Shown here: positions 60,001-64,000 of the stretch, in pieces
How positions within the stretch are numbered: the stretch's first letter is position 1
Layout: each line of letters starts with the position of its first letter
Source: Synaphobranchus kaupii
Taxonomy: Eukaryota; Chordata; Actinopteri; Anguilliformes; Synaphobranchidae
DNA: 64,000 nt
Direction: 5' to 3'
Assembly: GCA_029718625.1 (NCBI GenBank)
Contig: CM056380.1
Location: 99,626,926 to 99,690,925, forward strand
Position numbers and translations under genes: made by a program
The notes under the pieces: model-generated
Told to the model about the DNA's origin: nothing
Database searches by the model: none
What the model saw: only the letters and a program-made list of their open reading frames with translations

Positions 60001-60450
60001 GGAGATTATACGGCTTCTTGGTGTCGCATTTTGTGGCGTAGCCTCTCATTCGGAGACGTCTGCCGCGCGGTAAAGTTGAGGCAGGGGGGGGGGGGGGGGG
60101 GAGAGGGCCCTCCGAGGGAAGCAGCGTTTTGCGCTTGGTCGCTCGCCACAGAGCGGCGTTCCCTCTCACGCTGCCATCTCCCAGCTCCCTTTAATCGCTC
60201 GCACAGCTCTGCCATCTATTCTCCCGCCAAATCCAAATTGCTTTCCGGAGGGTTCTCCGTGTGCCATTAGTAGAGGAGAACCGAGCTGCTGTAATTCGGA
60301 AACACCCTGGCATGGGGTCTCTGACCCGCCCCCAGCTGCTCGCGCGGGGATCACGTGGACCCGTGGCACTCTGGCCGAGGCCGCTGTCTGCACTCTGCAG
60401 GAGGGGAATCGGTAAACAGACAGAGAGGTGCACGCGCGTATGAAATCAGG
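60001..60450. promoter_or_regulatory. CpG-rich patch with 18-G run
   Basis: CpG density is high throughout (for example GTCTGCCGCGCGG near 60059 and GCTCGCGCGGGGATCACG near 60338). A run of 18 G lies at 60084-60101. Short frames are open on several strands, with no recognised protein. This is a possible island of a promoter or enhancer, unproven. Confidence 0.25.
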
Positions 60451-63400
60451 CCAGATGTACTGTGCAGTATGGTCCTGCCAACAATTCGAGCTCCCCAGGG
60501 TGGAGTTGAACTAATAACGGCAATATCGATTTCATCAACAGAGTGCGGGGACAGTGCTCGCCTTTCTGTTATCTGTAATACCGCGCATATGGTTTTGACC
60601 ATTGAGCATTCGCTGGAAGCTAATCCAACATTGTGATATCCTTCTCCCCTGGCACCATGAACAGGAATAGCTTCGAGAGGTAGGGTAAACTTTGGTAGTG
60701 AGCTTTTTTTTTAAATTTTTCACTAAATAAGGAGCCAATGACTCTGTATTGCATAATTTTTGTTGTATTGTTTTGTCCTTGTTCAATCCGGCCTGTTTGC
60801 CTTTCTTACCAACTTGGTTAAATCCCTTTGAAGTATGACTACAATTAGATTTCTACTTCTTTGCTCAAGGGGATTCATTATGTTTTATTAAACAGCAAAA
60901 TAGATGGGAAGACTATGGTTGTGCCACATCATAATTCACAAACTTAAATCAGTTTATAAACAAGGTCAGAGGGGGGGCGAGCTACAGCAGTACTCGCAGG
61001 GCATTTGTGCTTGCAGTTTAGCGGAGACTTAGTTGCCATATTGAAGATTGCAATCGCACGTTCAAAGAAAGCAACCATGAGAAGCAAACTCCCGAAAAAT
61101 GTTTCTGTGCCACCGAGGATCAGAAAGCAATGGGCACCGGTGTGTAGGCCTACTGTGGATTGACGGTATTATTTTCCTCTGAAGGGGGTTTGCGGCTCAG
61201 TAGTCAGATCTTTTAACCCCAGTGCCCCCTGCTGTTCCCAGATATGTGGCTTTGGAGCAGAGACTGATCTGTGTTCCCCTCAGGCGTGTGAACTGGGTGC
61301 TCTGTGACAGCCCAAAATTGAATTGGACCCCTGTACTGATATGAAGGAAAGAACTTTGCACCTCCCCACCTGGCCCCCTCGCCTCCCGAATAGCAGGCAG
61401 ACTATGGCTGGAATATTTGTACGGGACATTGAAAGACTCGACCAAAATAACGGCAGTTGATTTTGGTTGAGTTGCTTGATCTGTCGTACTTTAATCTTCT
61501 TGAGCAATTCTGAAGTATGTTCTGAATTGTAAATCTTTTTTTTTTGTACCAAGGATGAGGGGATGACCTGTGGAACTGCTATTTTCATTTCAGATTTTTG
61601 GCGCACGCTCTGCCACTTCTATCAAATGCTCTGCACAAATAGGCCCGCGCGACGTTCTCCGCAAAGTGTACAGCGTTGGTGGAATCATGCATGTTCAATT
61701 GTTAATGAGAGAAACTCACCGACTGCTGTTACTGAGTGAAGAGACAAAACGTATCACTGTTGGAATGTTTCTAAAAATACGGAATATTGAAGTGGAGAGA
61801 ATGTAGCTGTAAAACCATGTGACCAGGTGCGTAAGCGGGTAAACAGCACTCTTCTTCTCATTCAAAGCAAAACAGTCAGGGAGGAGTAGAAACAGCATCA
61901 GCTCAATGAGTCATAGCTGCCCTGGAGGGAAGCCGCAGCAACCGCTGTATGATCCGCTATCAACACAGGTGGCTATAATTAACAGAAGTTTGTATTTCCA
62001 TTTTCATATTCGAACTGTAATGATGTTTTTATTTTTATTTTTTATTTATTTCATTTTATTTGTATTTATTTTATTTTACCGCCATCTTCTGAAACAACGG
62101 ACAAAATATTTTACACAGTCTAACACCCCAATTTGATGTCAATTTATAGATAGGAACAGCATTTTCAGCACTGATGGGTTCGCAGTATGAGGTACAAGCT
62201 TGTTTAGCAGCTGAGAACAACTGTACTTTTAATGGCGTTTAAAATATAGGTTGACAACTATATTTTGGGCTATTTTTCCTCCTGAAAATAGCAAACTCAT
62301 TAAACAGTCTGTGTGGACACTTGTCTCATGTCATGATAGACAGACACGCACAATATCATAGTCAACAACTATGTCCATCATTTATTCAGTATTATAGGCA
62401 AAGCTGAAGCTTATCCAGACTGGGTTTGTTCTGTGGTTGAATTTTTTCACATTTGAGCAGTAACATTGGCTAAAAAATGGCAAACCTTGGTTCTATAATA
62501 TTTGTAAACCACTACTTTTCTCTTTGCATGGAGCACGTTTTGAGATTTTTATGTATAGTACTATACAGTTGAATTTTAATATTATTATTATTATTATTAT
62601 TATTCAAAATAATACTGATAATAATATATTAATTCCCTAAAATTAGTTACCGTGGATATATTGACTCTGCTAAGCAAATAAAACATAGTAAATTGTGTAC
62701 TCCCTGTCACATGTTAATAGTCAGGCTTGACTTTATTAAGACAACAAGAAATGCTAAAAGGTGTTATGGAAGGGGGGGGGGGGGTGGGTGCAATAACATT
62801 ACACAGAGGGCAAAGATTCATTAAAAATGGGGACGTGGTTGGTGGTTGGTGTTGGTGAGAGGGATAAGACTAGACTAATTCAGCGGTGTACATAGTTACT
62901 TCGGGGTGCTGGAGTAGGTAAGATTTGTGCTGCTGAGGAATTCGGGCCAGCTGGGCTACATGATCTAATAGTACACAGACACTCTGAGGAAATATTGAAG
63001 ACCAAGCAGAAAAGCAGCGTTGGTTGGAATTTTCTAATTAATGCAAAATAACACATCAATAGGCATTATGTTTTTATTCCTCGTAGGACCTATTACAACC
63101 ACGAAAGAAATGCATTCCAGTCAAGGTGAGGTGAGTCCACATTCACATATAGAAAGAGGTTCAGTGCAAAGCCACTAAAATAGATCTGCAAATGACCGTG
63201 TTAGAATCCTTGGCTATTTCTCTTTAGTGCTAATTTGAGTCTGAGAGCAAAGACTGAAAGGTAGGTGTCAATCGTATTTGTAATATTGGTGTGAAAGGTG
63301 TAGGAGCAAGGTTTGGAATATTTGCTGTATTTTTTTGGCTGTAGCATATTGAACAGGGAATTGTAATTAAATCTGAATAAGACTTATTTTTTGCTGTAAT

Positions 63401-64000
63401 GATTAAAGGTCATGACTCATGAAATAAGTTATGAAAGTTAACTGATGAATTTGTATTTTTTATAGTTCTGATATGCAATCAGTGTATTGGCCCGAAATCA
63501 CGCAGCACCCCTATTTCGTCAATTTCGGTTTTGTTGATTTTTGTTTTGTGATTTTGTGTTTTACGTAAGACCCATCCTTTTTTTTTTTCTACCGAGATTT
63601 CTCCCATCTGTCTCATCATTTAAACGTCTTCCGTATCTTCAGATGAGCTCAGACCAGCTGCCTGCAATCCATCAGCATAGCTTCACAGTTATTACACTGG
63701 AGTAGTACACTTAACATTCAGTGGGCAAACTGCAGATGGTCGTTTGACCAGAAAACCTGCTCTTTTGCAATGAGACAAGGACAAACCCGACTGGGACTTA
63801 GTCACTTGGCACAGGCGTGGTCAGGATTTGATATCAGACCAGTGGGGAGCATCTCCAGAGTAGACGCCCATGTGTCAGCAGGGTTTCTACTGTGTTTGCG
63901 GTAGGTTGATACCTGGAATAAATTCCCCATCTTTTTTAAATATAATTGACTGTGTTCCCGGAAAGGCTCTGCAGGCCTTCATGCCATCTGTATCATTGAT
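60451..64000. other. Non-coding stretch with ATT and G runs
   Basis: An (ATT)n run lies at 62578-62604 and a run of 13 G at 62772-62784. T-rich low-complexity DNA lies at about 62020-62085. No gene or transposon is recognised. Confidence 0.4.

Overview
This window looks like non-coding nuclear DNA from a ray-finned fish, probably a teleost. I find no protein-coding host gene exon that I can support. The evidence for fish is the repeat content. There are several Tc1/mariner families with TA target sites, a DANA/V-SINE-type SINE, and tRNA-derived SINEs whose 3' tail matches a resident L2 LINE. There are also LINE fragments with typical fish 3' ends, Harbinger-like elements, and many CA, CT, ATT and TA microsatellites and long G or C runs. 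Nothing suggests a bacterium, plasmid or phage; there are no operons, ribosome binding sites or CRISPR arrays.

Layout. 1-9.4 kb: single-copy-looking DNA with CpG-rich patches (about 2.44-2.64 and 5.33-6.72 kb) and a stretch rich in TAAT cores at 7.69-8.18 kb that resembles a conserved non-coding element. 9.4-14.3 kb: a nest of transposons. One Tc1 element (family A) adjoins, and may sit inside, an older Tc1 element (family B), which is itself interrupted by a V-SINE, a second unclassified insert and a Harbinger-like element carrying a Myb/SANT-like gene remnant. 17-20 kb: G runs, a 23-bp tandem repeat and an approximately 870-bp minisatellite with a 34-bp unit and a 204-bp higher-order period. 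20.5 and 42.6 kb: two copies of one small inverted-repeat element with 4-bp target duplications. 28.5, 32.3 and 39.3-39.85 kb: three LINE fragments. 35.0 kb: a 230-bp Harbinger-like MITE. 36.8, 41.1 and 59.1 kb: three copies of one tRNA-derived SINE family. 45.2 and 49.2 kb: a Tc1 fragment and a 519-bp deletion derivative with both ends intact. 51.4-55.2 kb: a 5'-truncated L2 with an uninterrupted reverse transcriptase frame, then a TA microsatellite with a full-length but dead Tc1 family A element inserted in it. 57.5-58.0 kb: a long imperfect palindrome of unknown origin. 58.3-60.4 kb: CpG-rich patches.

Interplay. The L2 at 51.4 kb and the SINE at 36.8 kb share the same 3' tail, the usual sign that a SINE borrows the LINE's reverse transcriptase. 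All recognisable Tc1 transposase genes here are broken, so any movement would need enzyme supplied from elsewhere. The likely host function of the DNA is regulatory (a gene desert or long intron), but that is inferred from the lack of exons and from TAAT-rich stretches and was not tested.
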